Assembly: GCF_039634365.2 (NCBI RefSeq)
Contig: NZ_CP155079.2
Span: 2,480,001-2,544,000, forward strand
Reading direction: 5' to 3'
Length of the DNA: 64,000 nucleotides
From: Mucilaginibacter sp. PAMB04168
GTDB lineage: Bacteria > Bacteroidota > Bacteroidia > Sphingobacteriales > Sphingobacteriaceae
The position numbers and the translations under genes are program-made. Numbering within the stretch: position 1 is the stretch's first letter; the number at the start of each line of letters is the position of its first letter. Shown piece by piece: positions 1-8,694 of this stretch. The notes under the pieces are model-generated. The model was not told where the DNA came from. It did not search any database and worked only from the letters and a program-made list of their open reading frames with translations.

Positions 1-156
1 GGTAACTATATAATAATCCTTTTGATTTTCTTCAAGATAATCAAAGGTGTTTATCATCCCCGGAACGAGCCCTTTGTAATTTTTTATAACACCGAACGAG
101 TCAAAGAAAATTACCTGATAACGGTCAACAACACTTTTAAAATCAATAGGTAGCAT
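1..156 (-). CDS. HAD-superfamily class IIA-like hydrolase, 3' end cut by window
   Basis: Only the first 52 residues are visible; the rest lies left of the window. Residues 16-24 read IFFDSFGVI, which is HAD motif I. Asp19 is the nucleophile, but the usual second Asp (position 21) is Phe. An aromatic residue here (DxWGV/DxFGV) is typical of the NagD-like class IIA subgroup, so this is probably natural rather than a defect. The segment GLVPGMINTFDYL that follows fits the first cap-side helix of that subgroup. The ATG at 156 lies 16 nt after the stop of the upstream phosphotransferase gene, so the two are probably co-transcribed. The substrate cannot be told from this fragment. Confidence 0.7.
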   Translation of the reverse strand, partial: MLPIDFKSVVDRYQVIFFDSFGVIKNYKGLVPGMINTFDYLEENQKDYYIVT

Positions 157-172
157 AGAATATGAGCTAAAA

Positions 173-1222
173 TTAGGGTTTTAGTTTGAGCGCACTCAGT
201 AATACCTCGGCATCAAAGTCACGATCTACTGAAGGTAAATATATATCATACGCCTCCTGCTGTAGCTTTACGGCATATTGCTCGTTAAAAAAATGCTTGC
301 CGTCTTTTATCACATAATTTAAAATGAAAAAACGATAGGCTTCTTTTAAAAAGTAAACTTCATTTATAGAAAGCGGGTTGTGCTTATGGTATTCTTCCAA
401 AAACATAATAAAACGCTTCTCCATCATGGTGGTGACGAGGTAACTGAACACGGTACGATCGCCTGCATCAGATACAACCCGGCTGAAGAAGTAAAAATCC
501 ATCATACGGGTGCTCATTCTAAACCAGTCATAATCCCAGCGGGAGTAAAGTTCTAATTCAGGTGTAACTGAGAAGTTGCCAATGTTCCAGTCTATAAATA
601 CAGGTATTGTTTCAAAGGTGTTTGCGGCATATTTGGCCCGGCCTTTCAAATATTTATCACAATGATACCTAAGCTGGTCCGCATTGCTCCGGGTTCCGAA
701 CCTGCTTTCGTCTCGCCCTAATTGTTCCAGTAAAGTGTTGATATCCGTGCGCATTGTTTTTGACGACTTGGGCAGCACTTTGCTGGCTCTCGAACATGCT
801 TTATGAAACTTGGCCAACTGCTGTGCAATCTTACGGATGTGATGATCTTCCAACCTGCGTGGAAGGCGTTCCATAATGCGGGTTGGGTTGTAGAAAACCA
901 CCCAGGCATCTGTACCACTTAACCGGTGGCGGTAAATATATACACGGTTATTTTTGAGTAACGATTTGGCCAGAAAGTTCTCGTATGGGTATAACAGGTT
1001 GTTAGATAAACTGTGGATAATACGGTGGTCTTCCTTAAAATATTCGTGCTTGCCAAAATTTGATAACTTGGCAATTATAATATCGTCATCCTCAAAGGTG
1101 ATGCGAAATACGAAATTGGTTGATACATTGGCGCTGATGTCATCAATACTTCTGATAACTTTAGAAGCATCATAACCTTCCCAAGCTTTCCGTACAATCA
1201 GCTTACTTAATTCGTGGTCCAT
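173..1222 (-). CDS. APH-fold phosphotransferase (aminoglycoside phosphotransferase / homoserine kinase II-like)
   Basis: A 349-residue soluble protein with an aminoglycoside-phosphotransferase/choline-kinase fold. The Brenner-type catalytic loop reads IDWNIGN, with Asp211 as catalytic base and Asn216 as metal ligand. The following WDYDWFR supplies the DFG-like acidic residue. The N-terminal lobe has the beta-strand pattern expected for nucleotide binding (FRITFEDDDIIIAKL, with Lys as the likely ATP contact). The gene lies between a glutamine synthetase-like gene upstream (22 nt gap) and a HAD hydrolase downstream, all on the minus strand. A small-molecule kinase, ligase and phosphatase trio suggests a small metabolic pathway. 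The substrate is unknown; a resistance role is not supported by context. Confidence 0.75.
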   Translation of the reverse strand: MDHELSKLIVRKAWEGYDASKVIRSIDDISANVSTNFVFRITFEDDDIIIAKLSNFGKHEYFKEDHRIIHSLSNNLLYPYENFLAKSLLKNNRVYIYRHRLSGTDAWVVFYNPTRIMERLPRRLEDHHIRKIAQQLAKFHKACSRASKVLPKSSKTMRTDINTLLEQLGRDESRFGTRSNADQLRYHCDKYLKGRAKYAANTFETIPVFIDWNIGNFSVTPELELYSRWDYDWFRMSTRMMDFYFFSRVVSDAGDRTVFSYLVTTMMEKRFIMFLEEYHKHNPLSINEVYFLKEAYRFFILNYVIKDGKHFFNEQYAVKLQQEAYDIYLPSVDRDFDAEVLLSALKLKP

Positions 1223-1244
1223 AATTGGTGATAACCCGTTTGGG

Positions 1245-2600
1245 TTAAATTATCTCAAAATATCTTTTTAATTCCCAGTCGGTAACTTGTTTACTAAATT
1301 GTCGCCATTCCCAAATACGAGTATGCGCAAAATGCTTTGTAAATGAGTTGCCAAATAACTCACGTGCAATAGCCGAGTTTTTCATGGCGGTGGCAGCCTC
1401 CAGCAAATTGGACGCGATGCTGCCGTTGCTTTTATCTAAATAGCCATTACCTTTAACAGGGGCAATGGTAAGCGGCAATTTATTTTTTATACCATATAAT
1501 CCCGATGCCAGCGCAGCTGTCAAAGCCAGATAAGGGTTGGTATCGGCACCCGGAATACGGGTCTCAACACGGGTTAATGCCGACGATGAATTTAATATAC
1601 GCAGGGCAGTAGTACGGTTGTCTATACCCCAGGTTATAGTAGTTGGCGCCCAAGCACCTTCAACCAGTCTTTTGTAACTGTTTATGGTTGGCGCATACAT
1701 TGGCAAAATGTGCGGCAAACAATAGAGCTGACCAGCAACATAATGTTTCATGGTATCGCTCATATTATGTTCATCGGCAGGCTCATAAAATAGGTTGGTA
1801 GTTTTATCCAAACTCCATAAGCTTTGGTGCACATGGCCGCTGCAACCGGGTAGAGTTTCTGTCCACTTGGCCATGAAAGTGGCGGTGATGCCATGTTTTG
1901 ATGCAATTTCCTTAACAGCATTTTTGAGCAAAGCAGCTTTATCAGCTGCGGCAACTACATGGTCATGTATAATGGCAGCCTCATAAACGCCCGGCCCCGT
2001 TTCGGTATGCAAACCCTCTAACTGGATGTCAAACTGTTCGAGCAAATTAACCAAGTCAAAATAAAAGTCGCTTTGCTGAGACGTGCGAAGTATTGAATAA
2101 CCGAACATGCCTGGTGTTAACGGTTCCATATCAGCAAAGCCTTTTTGCTGTAATGATTGTGGATTCTCCTTAAAATTAAACCACTCAAATTCCTGCGCAA
2201 ACTCCGGATGAAAACCAAGGGCTTGGCATTCATCAGCTATTTTTTTAAGAAGCGTGCGGGGGCAAGGTACATTGTCATTTCCCTCGCCGCTAAAATCGGC
2301 CATGAAAAACGGCATATCATCTTGCCACGGAATTGTGCGAAAAGTAGATAGGTCAATACGGCATTGTTTATCGGGATAACCGGTATGCCAGCCGGTGACA
2401 TTTACGTTATCATACCCCTGGTCATTACTATCCCAACCAAACACAACATCGCAAAAACCGTAGCCTTTGTCTAGTCCTGCCTCAAATTTTTTTCTATGGA
2501 TCACCTTGCCCCGCAAAATTCCATCAACATCGGCGAAGGCGAACTTTATATGATGAATATCATTCTGATTTAAATACTCCAGAATCTGTTGTTTATCCAT
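1245..2600 (-). CDS. Glutamine synthetase-family ligase (type I-like, possibly gamma-glutamyl-amine ligase)
   Basis: 451 residues, the size of GlnA-I/PuuA-type enzymes. Family landmarks appear in order: an N-terminal beta-grasp (IKFAFADVDGILRGK), the Glu-rich metal site EFEWFNF, TETGPGVYEAA, the ammonia/glutamate loop GCSGHVHQSLW, NSYKRLVEGAWAPT and RVETRIPGADTNPYLAL. These enzymes form a gamma-glutamyl amide from glutamate, ATP and ammonia or an amine. Bacteroidota often use GlnN-type enzymes for bulk nitrogen assimilation, and this one sits with a phosphotransferase and a HAD gene. A specialised gamma-glutamyl ligase is therefore as likely as housekeeping glutamine synthesis. It is the first gene of the three-gene minus-strand group. 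Confidence 0.85.
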   Translation of the reverse strand: MDKQQILEYLNQNDIHHIKFAFADVDGILRGKVIHRKKFEAGLDKGYGFCDVVFGWDSNDQGYDNVNVTGWHTGYPDKQCRIDLSTFRTIPWQDDMPFFMADFSGEGNDNVPCPRTLLKKIADECQALGFHPEFAQEFEWFNFKENPQSLQQKGFADMEPLTPGMFGYSILRTSQQSDFYFDLVNLLEQFDIQLEGLHTETGPGVYEAAIIHDHVVAAADKAALLKNAVKEIASKHGITATFMAKWTETLPGCSGHVHQSLWSLDKTTNLFYEPADEHNMSDTMKHYVAGQLYCLPHILPMYAPTINSYKRLVEGAWAPTTITWGIDNRTTALRILNSSSALTRVETRIPGADTNPYLALTAALASGLYGIKNKLPLTIAPVKGNGYLDKSNGSIASNLLEAATAMKNSAIARELFGNSFTKHFAHTRIWEWRQFSKQVTDWELKRYFEII

Positions 2601-2831
2601 GGGGTGGGGTAAGGTTTATACACGTGCGGCCAAGTTAGGTATTCGAGTGTGATTTTGCTAAAAAAGTTAAAAAGTAAGCCGGGTACTATTATATATAGTA
2701 TTCTGCCGGTGAAAAGAGGTTTCTTTTATAACGACTATAGCTTATAGGTGGCTTTAACTAATAATAAAATCAACTTTCATCAATAGTATCCGTAAAAGCG
2801 AAATAATAATTATATTTACATGTTCGTATAA

Positions 2832-4886
2832 ATGCCCCTAAGAAAATTTATACTATTGACTATTACTGCGCTTTATTTAACCATTGGTTATAGTAGGGCG
2901 GAGGCACCCGGTAACATCCCAACCGGTAAGGCATCTTCTGCGCTTAACATGGTCGATTTTGACAAATTGATAAAGCGCTATCGCTACTTCAAACCCGATT
3001 CAGCTATCTTCTTTGCCAATTTGGCGCTTGCACAGGCCCGTCAGCAGCATGATGATAAAAGTATAGCCAATATGCTTAATCAACTCGGGATGATTGACGA
3101 CAATAAAGGCGATTTTGAGACGTCGAGACCTAAATACCTGGAAGCGCTCGCTATTCACCGTAAAACGCAAAATGCTGTTGGCGAAGCAGCCGTTATTGTG
3201 CGCTTAGGTGTGGTAGAGCTTAGAAAGGGTAACTACGACAAAGCAATAGGTTACTTTTTGCAATCATTAAAAGTAAGCGAACGCAGCCATAATACAGCTG
3301 GCCGTATGGAAGCATATTTAACACTTGCAGAAGGCTATATGGGCCAGCGCAAGTTCGACATTGCATTGAAGTATCTAAATACCGCCGAGCGCATAAACAA
3401 TACTATTCCATTTTCCAATCTATCACTTAATATATATAACAACTTTGGTGTAATTTATCGTGAGCTGGGTATGCCCGCAAAGGCGAAGGCTTACCTGGAG
3501 AAAGGAATTATGCTGAGTGATGAACCGCAATATCAAGGATTGAACATTACGCTGATAAATAATTTAGCTAAAGTTTATAATAAGGAAGGTAACAAGGCGA
3601 AATCCATAGAGCTACAAATAACAGCCTTGCAAAAGGCGCGCACCATTCAAAACTACCTGCGCGAATTGCAAACATTAACCGGCCTTGCCGATACCTATGG
3701 AGCTGCTAATGCTAAACAAGCATTATATTATTATAGGCAGGCATTAAATCTTGTTGAAGATAAAGGAGCCTACAAACAGCAGATTGATATATTGGGTCGC
3801 CTGTCTGAATTATATAAGTCTGAAAAAGATTTTAAGACTGCTTTGTCAATGAAAGAGCTGCAAAACCGACTTGCAGACAGCCTGTTTTATAAGGCGATGG
3901 CCAAACAGGTGGTTAGTTTGCAGTCTGAATACCAACTATATAAATCTAAGGCTAAAGTTAATGAACTTAAGCAGGTTAACAGCAGCCAGGAACAACAGCG
4001 TAACTTCTACATCGGCCTAACTGTTGCAAGCATACTTACCTTACTGGTTTTTGCCTATTATTTTTATCGTACAAGTAAGTTAAATAAACTACTAAACACG
4101 GCCAACACCGACCTGCAGGATTCGAACCGGGTTAAAGACAAGCTGTTCTCCATACTGGCGCATGACTTAAGGGCGCCGTTTGCTTCGGTAATTGACCTGT
4201 TATTTTTGCTCGATGATGACGATATCAACGGCGAAGAAAAATCGATGTTGATTAAAAGGTTAACCGCCGCCAGTAATGTATCATTAGAGACGTTGAACAT
4301 GCTGCTCAAATGGGGCGAAATGCAGCTTAAAGGCGTAAGACTTAACAGTATGATTGTGCAGCCTAAACCAATCATACAACGAACTGTAGGCTTGCTCAAA
4401 GAGGCTGCTGAAAAGAAGATGATACAAATTCAGGATAAAGTAAGCGATAGTGTAGCCGTTATGGTTGATCCTAACCATTTTGAATTTGTATTGCGCAACC
4501 TACTATCAAACGCTGTAAAATTTACAGCAACAGGTGGGGTCATACAGATTGAGGCTGTGGTTAATCAGTTTGATAATCGTGTGCTATTTTCGGTAAAAGA
4601 TAACGGCATTGGTATAAGTGCAGAGAGACTTCCGCTTGTTTTTGATATCGAAAACGTAAGCACCAAAGGCACTAACAATGAAACCGGTACCAGTTTGGGT
4701 TTGGTGATCTGCAAAGAGTTTATGGAGCTTAATAAAGGAAAAATATGGGTCGAAAGCCTTCTAAATCAAGGGTCCACCTTTTATTTCTCACTACCTTATT
4801 TTAAAATAGCAACTGAATCCAAGGCAATTAACATACCTGTATCCAAAGTATCAAGGGCTGGTCGGAAAGAGTCTAATAAACATTAA
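2832..4886 (+). CDS. TPR-domain sensor histidine kinase
   Basis: 684 residues. A signal peptide (about 1-23) is followed by roughly seven TPR-like helical repeats (about 40-365) expected in the periplasm. A single membrane helix follows (about 391-411), then a short cytoplasmic coiled coil, a HisKA dimerisation domain with phospho-acceptor His444 (LAHDLRAPF) and a HATPase domain. The ATPase has N-box Asn560 (NLLSNAVKF), G1 DNGIGIS and G2 GTSLGL. This layout is common in Bacteroidota two-component systems. No response regulator is adjacent, so it is an orphan kinase. Its stop overlaps the 3' end of the convergent aspartokinase gene by 4 nt. Confidence 0.92.
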   Translation: MPLRKFILLTITALYLTIGYSRAEAPGNIPTGKASSALNMVDFDKLIKRYRYFKPDSAIFFANLALAQARQQHDDKSIANMLNQLGMIDDNKGDFETSRPKYLEALAIHRKTQNAVGEAAVIVRLGVVELRKGNYDKAIGYFLQSLKVSERSHNTAGRMEAYLTLAEGYMGQRKFDIALKYLNTAERINNTIPFSNLSLNIYNNFGVIYRELGMPAKAKAYLEKGIMLSDEPQYQGLNITLINNLAKVYNKEGNKAKSIELQITALQKARTIQNYLRELQTLTGLADTYGAANAKQALYYYRQALNLVEDKGAYKQQIDILGRLSELYKSEKDFKTALSMKELQNRLADSLFYKAMAKQVVSLQSEYQLYKSKAKVNELKQVNSSQEQQRNFYIGLTVASILTLLVFAYYFYRTSKLNKLLNTANTDLQDSNRVKDKLFSILAHDLRAPFASVIDLLFLLDDDDINGEEKSMLIKRLTAASNVSLETLNMLLKWGEMQLKGVRLNSMIVQPKPIIQRTVGLLKEAAEKKMIQIQDKVSDSVAVMVDPNHFEFVLRNLLSNAVKFTATGGVIQIEAVVNQFDNRVLFSVKDNGIGISAERLPLVFDIENVSTKGTNNETGTSLGLVICKEFMELNKGKIWVESLLNQGSTFYFSLPYFKIATESKAINIPVSKVSRAGRKESNKH

Positions 4887-6142
4887 CCGGCTACAACAAC
4901 CTGCGCAGTATTACGGCTGGTTTGTTCGAGCAGTACGATCTTACCTTCAACCAACTCCTTAAGCAAACTGTATTGGTAATGCCTTAGTGTGATTAAGGAT
5001 AAGCGGTTGTTATACTTTACGTTGAAATTTTCCCTTAACTCCAACAAAAGCTTCTCAAAACGTTCTTCAACCCAGTCTATACATACCGACAAACTCAAGG
5101 CTGATGTTTGTAATACGTTGATCTTGACATGATTTTTGGCAAATAAAGAATAAATCTGGCTCATTTGGCTTTCGGAAACAAACGAGTAGTCTTTTGCTGA
5201 TACCGAAAGTAATACCTGGTTTTGTTTAATGATAATAACCGCTTTATCAAAGTGCGTTTTACCAGTCTGGCTAATCTTTGTTCCTGCTGCATCCGGGTCA
5301 TTAAACGACTTTACGAGCAAAGGAATACCTGCATTGTATAATGGCTTGATCGTTTTAGGATGAATTACACTGGCTCCATAATAAGTCATCTCGATGGCTT
5401 CCGTGTAAGATAGCTCGTCGAACTTTACTGTATCGGTAAACAACTTTGGGTCGGCGTTCAATATGCCTGGCACATCTTTCCATGTCGTTACCGATTGGGC
5501 GTTAAGGCAGGCAGCAAAAATGGATGCTGTATAGTCAGATCCTTCGCGCCCCAGTGTAGTGGTAAAATTTTCGGATGTGCCACCTAAAAAGCCCTGCGTT
5601 ACTATAATGCTATTTTCCAGCAAGGCCGGTAAATCCTTTTGTATGCTTGCACAGGTTTTATTCCAATCTACTAAACCTTCGCGGTAATTATTATCGGTAT
5701 GTATATAACCACGTACATCTAACCAACGACTTAGCTGCCCCGCATGCACTAAATAAGCATTTACAATCCGGGATGAAAGTAATTCGCCAATTGACACAAT
5801 TTGGTCATATATAAAATCGTAACTGTCGTGCGGCTCATCCTCCAGCATCCAATCAATTTCAACAAAAGTATTGGCTACTTCATCAAATACCGGATGAGCG
5901 TCATCAAACAACTCATGTAATACTTGATAATGATATTGCTTGATACCATCGTAAAGCTGATGTACATTATCCTGCTGGTTAACATAAGCGCGGGTCAAAT
6001 CTTCTAAAGCATTGGTTGTTTTTCCCATTGCCGACACCACTATAAGCAATGGCTCAGCAGCGTGCTTTTTTACAATCAGTGCCAGGTTGGCTATACCCGC
6101 AGCATCCTTTACAGACGCGCCGCCAAATTTAAATACAAGCAT
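4883..6142 (-). CDS. lysC: Aspartate kinase
   Basis: 419 residues, monofunctional. It phosphorylates L-aspartate, the entry step to lysine, diaminopimelate, threonine and methionine. The N-terminus has the nucleotide-binding KFGGASV motif (5-11). LGREGSDYTA and TTWKDVPGILNADPK form the aspartate/ATP site, and the region from about 300 to the end is an ACT-type regulatory tail. It is the last gene of a tight minus-strand operon (yggS, GNAT, lipoprotein, aspartokinase), 7 nt after the lipoprotein stop. Feedback inhibition through the ACT region is expected from the family; the effector cannot be read here. No fused homoserine dehydrogenase is present. Confidence 0.93.
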   Translation of the reverse strand: MLVFKFGGASVKDAAGIANLALIVKKHAAEPLLIVVSAMGKTTNALEDLTRAYVNQQDNVHQLYDGIKQYHYQVLHELFDDAHPVFDEVANTFVEIDWMLEDEPHDSYDFIYDQIVSIGELLSSRIVNAYLVHAGQLSRWLDVRGYIHTDNNYREGLVDWNKTCASIQKDLPALLENSIIVTQGFLGGTSENFTTTLGREGSDYTASIFAACLNAQSVTTWKDVPGILNADPKLFTDTVKFDELSYTEAIEMTYYGASVIHPKTIKPLYNAGIPLLVKSFNDPDAAGTKISQTGKTHFDKAVIIIKQNQVLLSVSAKDYSFVSESQMSQIYSLFAKNHVKINVLQTSALSLSVCIDWVEERFEKLLLELRENFNVKYNNRLSLITLRHYQYSLLKELVEGKIVLLEQTSRNTAQVVVAG

Positions 6143-6149
6143 TATCTTA

Positions 6150-6947
6150 TTATAAGTATCGGGCTACAACTGTATGGGGTTGCAGTAAGGTTTTAATTTC
6201 AGAATATGGAACTTCGAGGCTTGTTTGCCCGGCTGCATATGGCTTAATTTCATACTGGTTGTATAAAAACTTGATGCCTATGGGGGTAATTAAAAAATTT
6301 TGGTTCAGGCTAAATTTCCCGTCCTTAAAAAAGTAATCATCTTTCAGGGATTTTCCGGGTGTCAGGTTTTCCTGTTTCCGAAATATCTTTTCTGCCGTTT
6401 TAGTAAGTTCGGCTTCATACCCGGGTGTAAAAATATCGGACATCAAAATCTTTTTTTTGCCTTTTACATCCCAGTTCAAGTAACGGATAACCGTGCCTCC
6501 ATGAGCCCCGCCGGTAAACTGATAACCATTATATTCCATTGTTACAAGGCTTGAATCTTGCCTTATAATATTCACTTTGCAATCCAGTTCAAAGTGCATG
6601 GTAGATGTAGGATTTTGTTTCCTGAAATCTTTATAGTCCTGTAAAAACTGCCAGGTTAATCGCTGTAATCCGGCAATACCTTTTTGTCTATCCATTAACA
6701 TAGCTAAACCGGTAACCACCGTATCATTCAATAAAGGCTGGTTATCAAAAGCCGGATAATTAAACTTCACGTAGGTGCAGGTGCTGTCGGGCTTCCCGGC
6801 GCAATCATCGGCCTTGGCATTTACAGCTTTAAATTGATAGGTCAAGGTATCCGTATAAACGTCGGGCTTACCAATTTTAGGGCTGCTAATGCACGATGCC
6901 AAACAGTTACAAATTACGCTCAGCAACAACAAATATTTCAATTTCAT
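6150..6947 (-). CDS. Lipoprotein with DUF4163/DUF3298 (RsiV-like) domain
   Basis: 265 residues with a lipoprotein signal peptide ending in the lipobox LASC at about residue 18, so it should be anchored to a membrane outside the cytoplasm. The mature part has the DUF3298/RsiV landmark GGAHGGTVIRYLNWDVKG followed by a C-terminal half typical of this family. RsiV binds lysozyme in Firmicutes, but most Bacteroidota members are uncharacterised. The start codon overlaps the stop of the upstream GNAT gene as ATGA, implying translational coupling. Its presence between a cytosolic acetyltransferase and aspartokinase has no obvious metabolic logic. Confidence 0.8.
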   Translation of the reverse strand: MKLKYLLLLSVICNCLASCISSPKIGKPDVYTDTLTYQFKAVNAKADDCAGKPDSTCTYVKFNYPAFDNQPLLNDTVVTGLAMLMDRQKGIAGLQRLTWQFLQDYKDFRKQNPTSTMHFELDCKVNIIRQDSSLVTMEYNGYQFTGGAHGGTVIRYLNWDVKGKKKILMSDIFTPGYEAELTKTAEKIFRKQENLTPGKSLKDDYFFKDGKFSLNQNFLITPIGIKFLYNQYEIKPYAAGQTSLEVPYSEIKTLLQPHTVVARYL

Positions 6948-7417
6948 GGCTTAAAGGTTAATAGCTGTTCGCTAGAAAGGGAGGCATTCAGCCAACCTGC
7001 TTCAAGACCAGCCTCGTACTTTTTATAAAAATTTATAGCAGGCTCGTTCCAATCCAGCACTTGCCAGCTCATGCCGTTAAAGCTCATTTCACTGGCTTCT
7101 TGCAATAATCGGTTAAATAACAATTTACCAATGCCACGGCCACGCATAATTTCTGTCACAATTAAATCTTCCAGATACAGGCGACTTCCTTTCCAAGTAG
7201 AGTAGCGTACATAATATAAGGCAAAGCCTACAATGAAATTGTCAACCTCAGCCACAAAAGCTTTCCAAACCGGGCGTTGACCAAAGCCTGCTTCCTCAAA
7301 GTGTTGTAGGCTTACGGTTACTTCTTGTGGCGCACGTTCATATACGGCCAGTTCATTAATCAACTCCATCAACCGCGGACAGTCTTGTTTCTGGGCTACT
7401 CTTAAATGTACCTGCAT
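6944..7417 (-). CDS. GNAT-family N-acetyltransferase
   Basis: 157 residues. It shows the GNAT acetyl-CoA motif A with the pyrophosphate loop RGRGIGKLLF preceded by the strand LYLEDLIVTE, and motif B (WQVLDWNEPAINFYKKYEA). This arrangement, DLIV-x-RGxGIG-WxVLxWNxxAIxFYxK, is that of the spermidine/diamine acetyltransferase (SSAT)-like subgroup, so an amine substrate is plausible. The gene starts 9 nt after yggS and overlaps the next gene by ATGA. No export signal is present, so it is cytosolic. Confidence 0.85.
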   Translation of the reverse strand: MQVHLRVAQKQDCPRLMELINELAVYERAPQEVTVSLQHFEEAGFGQRPVWKAFVAEVDNFIVGFALYYVRYSTWKGSRLYLEDLIVTEIMRGRGIGKLLFNRLLQEASEMSFNGMSWQVLDWNEPAINFYKKYEAGLEAGWLNASLSSEQLLTFKP

Positions 7418-7426
7418 GTTAATGGC

Positions 7427-8116
7427 CTAATTGTTTTTCCAGTGTTTAATCACCCGGTCGCCGAAGATTGTACTGCCTAACCGTACCATAGTGCTACCTT
7501 GCTCTATGGCAATTTTATAGTCTGATGACATCCCCATTGACAGTGTATCAAAACTATCTTCTTTCCTGAAGTAGCTTTGCGTTACGCCGTCAAAAAATGT
7601 GTCTAATTCATAAAACTCTTCTTTAATCTGTTTTTCGCTATCGGTATTGGTGGCAATGCCCATCAGGCCTCGTATACGTATATTTTTCAGCTCTGCAAAC
7701 TCGTCTGATCTTAATAATTCGATTACTTCGTCAAATCCTAAGCCATACTTGGTTTCTTCATCAGCTATATACACTTGTAGCAAGCAATCAATAATTCGTT
7801 TGTTTTTAGCAGCTTGCTTATCAATTTCCTGCAAAAGCTTTAAGCTATCAACCGAATGGATAAGGCTAATAAAAGGTGCAATGTATTTAACCTTATTAGT
7901 TTGTAAATGACCTACTAAATGCCACTCTATGTCTTTTGGCAACTGTTCATATTTCTCCACCAGTTCTTGAACCTGATTTTCGCCAAACAGACGCTGACCG
8001 GCATCATAAGCTTCCTGTATCTCGCTGGCAGGCTTGGTTTTTGACACCGCAACTAATGTGACGTGCAGTATATCCAATTCACTTTTCAGACGTTTAATGT
8101 TATCGGTAATGCTCAT
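7427..8116 (-). CDS. yggS: YggS/PLPBP-family pyridoxal phosphate homeostasis protein
   Basis: 229 residues, the usual length for a single-domain alanine-racemase-fold PLP protein. The PLP lysine lies in VAVSKTKP near residue 26. Further family signatures are FGENQVQELVEKY, WHLVGHLQTNKVKY, the KYGLG segment, IRGLMGIAT and LSMGMSSDYKIAIEQGSTMVRLGS. These proteins buffer free PLP and affect amino-acid pools rather than catalyse a known reaction. It is the first gene of the four-gene minus-strand operon ending in aspartokinase and is divergent from the DUF4296 lipoprotein gene, with about 49 nt between the starts. Confidence 0.95.
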   Translation of the reverse strand: MSITDNIKRLKSELDILHVTLVAVSKTKPASEIQEAYDAGQRLFGENQVQELVEKYEQLPKDIEWHLVGHLQTNKVKYIAPFISLIHSVDSLKLLQEIDKQAAKNKRIIDCLLQVYIADEETKYGLGFDEVIELLRSDEFAELKNIRIRGLMGIATNTDSEKQIKEEFYELDTFFDGVTQSYFRKEDSFDTLSMGMSSDYKIAIEQGSTMVRLGSTIFGDRVIKHWKNN

Positions 8117-8165
8117 TTATATTCCGTAAATTTGCTCATTAATTATTAGCCTGCTAAATTACAGA

Positions 8166-8687
8166 ATGCACTTATATAAAAACTTGTTTTTTTTAGTCGC
8201 TATTTTTTTTGTGTCTTGTGGTGATGATGTACCAAAAGGCATACTAACACACCAACAAATGGCCGGTGTGCTGGTTGATGTTCATATCATAGACGGTAGC
8301 CTGATGGAGATTGCCCAGCAACCCGACACATTATATAAATACAGTGCAAACCGTTACCTGCAGGTGTTTAAGCAACATGATACTGATAGCGCGCAATTCA
8401 GAAAAAGCTTCAGTTATTATGCCAACAAGCCCGATCAGTTGTTTGATATATACGAAAAGGTGCTTCCGATTATAAAAGCGAAATCTGATTCGGCTACAAA
8501 AGTTAAAGTAAAGGCTGATTCATTAGAGAGAATAAGACAGAATAAAATAAACGAAAAGATTGCCAAACGCATAGCCGATTCCGTTGCGCGTCTTAACAAG
8601 GCCAAAGCCGATTCGGTTGCTAAAATTAAAAAGATGCCTAAGCAGCATATTAAGAAGGCGCAAGCGGGGCAAGGTAAATTATTATAG
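8166..8687 (+). CDS. DUF4296-domain lipoprotein
   Basis: 173 residues. A short signal peptide ends in the lipobox FVSCGDD (Cys at about 18). The body is the DUF4296 helical domain, with the typical pattern ILTHQQMAGVLVDVHIIDG and FRKSFSYYANKPDQLFDIYEKV. The last 60 residues are Lys/Ala/Asp-rich and probably helical (repeated ADSVA/KADS units). DUF4296 proteins are restricted to Bacteroidota and their function is unknown. The stop lies only 7 nt before mutS2, so the two are co-transcribed. Confidence 0.85.
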   Translation: MHLYKNLFFLVAIFFVSCGDDVPKGILTHQQMAGVLVDVHIIDGSLMEIAQQPDTLYKYSANRYLQVFKQHDTDSAQFRKSFSYYANKPDQLFDIYEKVLPIIKAKSDSATKVKVKADSLERIRQNKINEKIAKRIADSVARLNKAKADSVAKIKKMPKQHIKKAQAGQGKLL

Positions 8688-8694
8688 ATACTAG

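Noticed and set aside
1..156. Loss of the second Asp in HAD motif I as a sign of an inactive enzyme
   Set aside because: An aromatic residue at this position is typical of a class IIA subgroup, so it is not evidence of decay.
2684..2700. TACTAT/ATAGTA inverted repeat between the glutamine synthetase and kinase genes
   Set aside because: Short AT-rich arms in an AT-rich gap are expected by chance.
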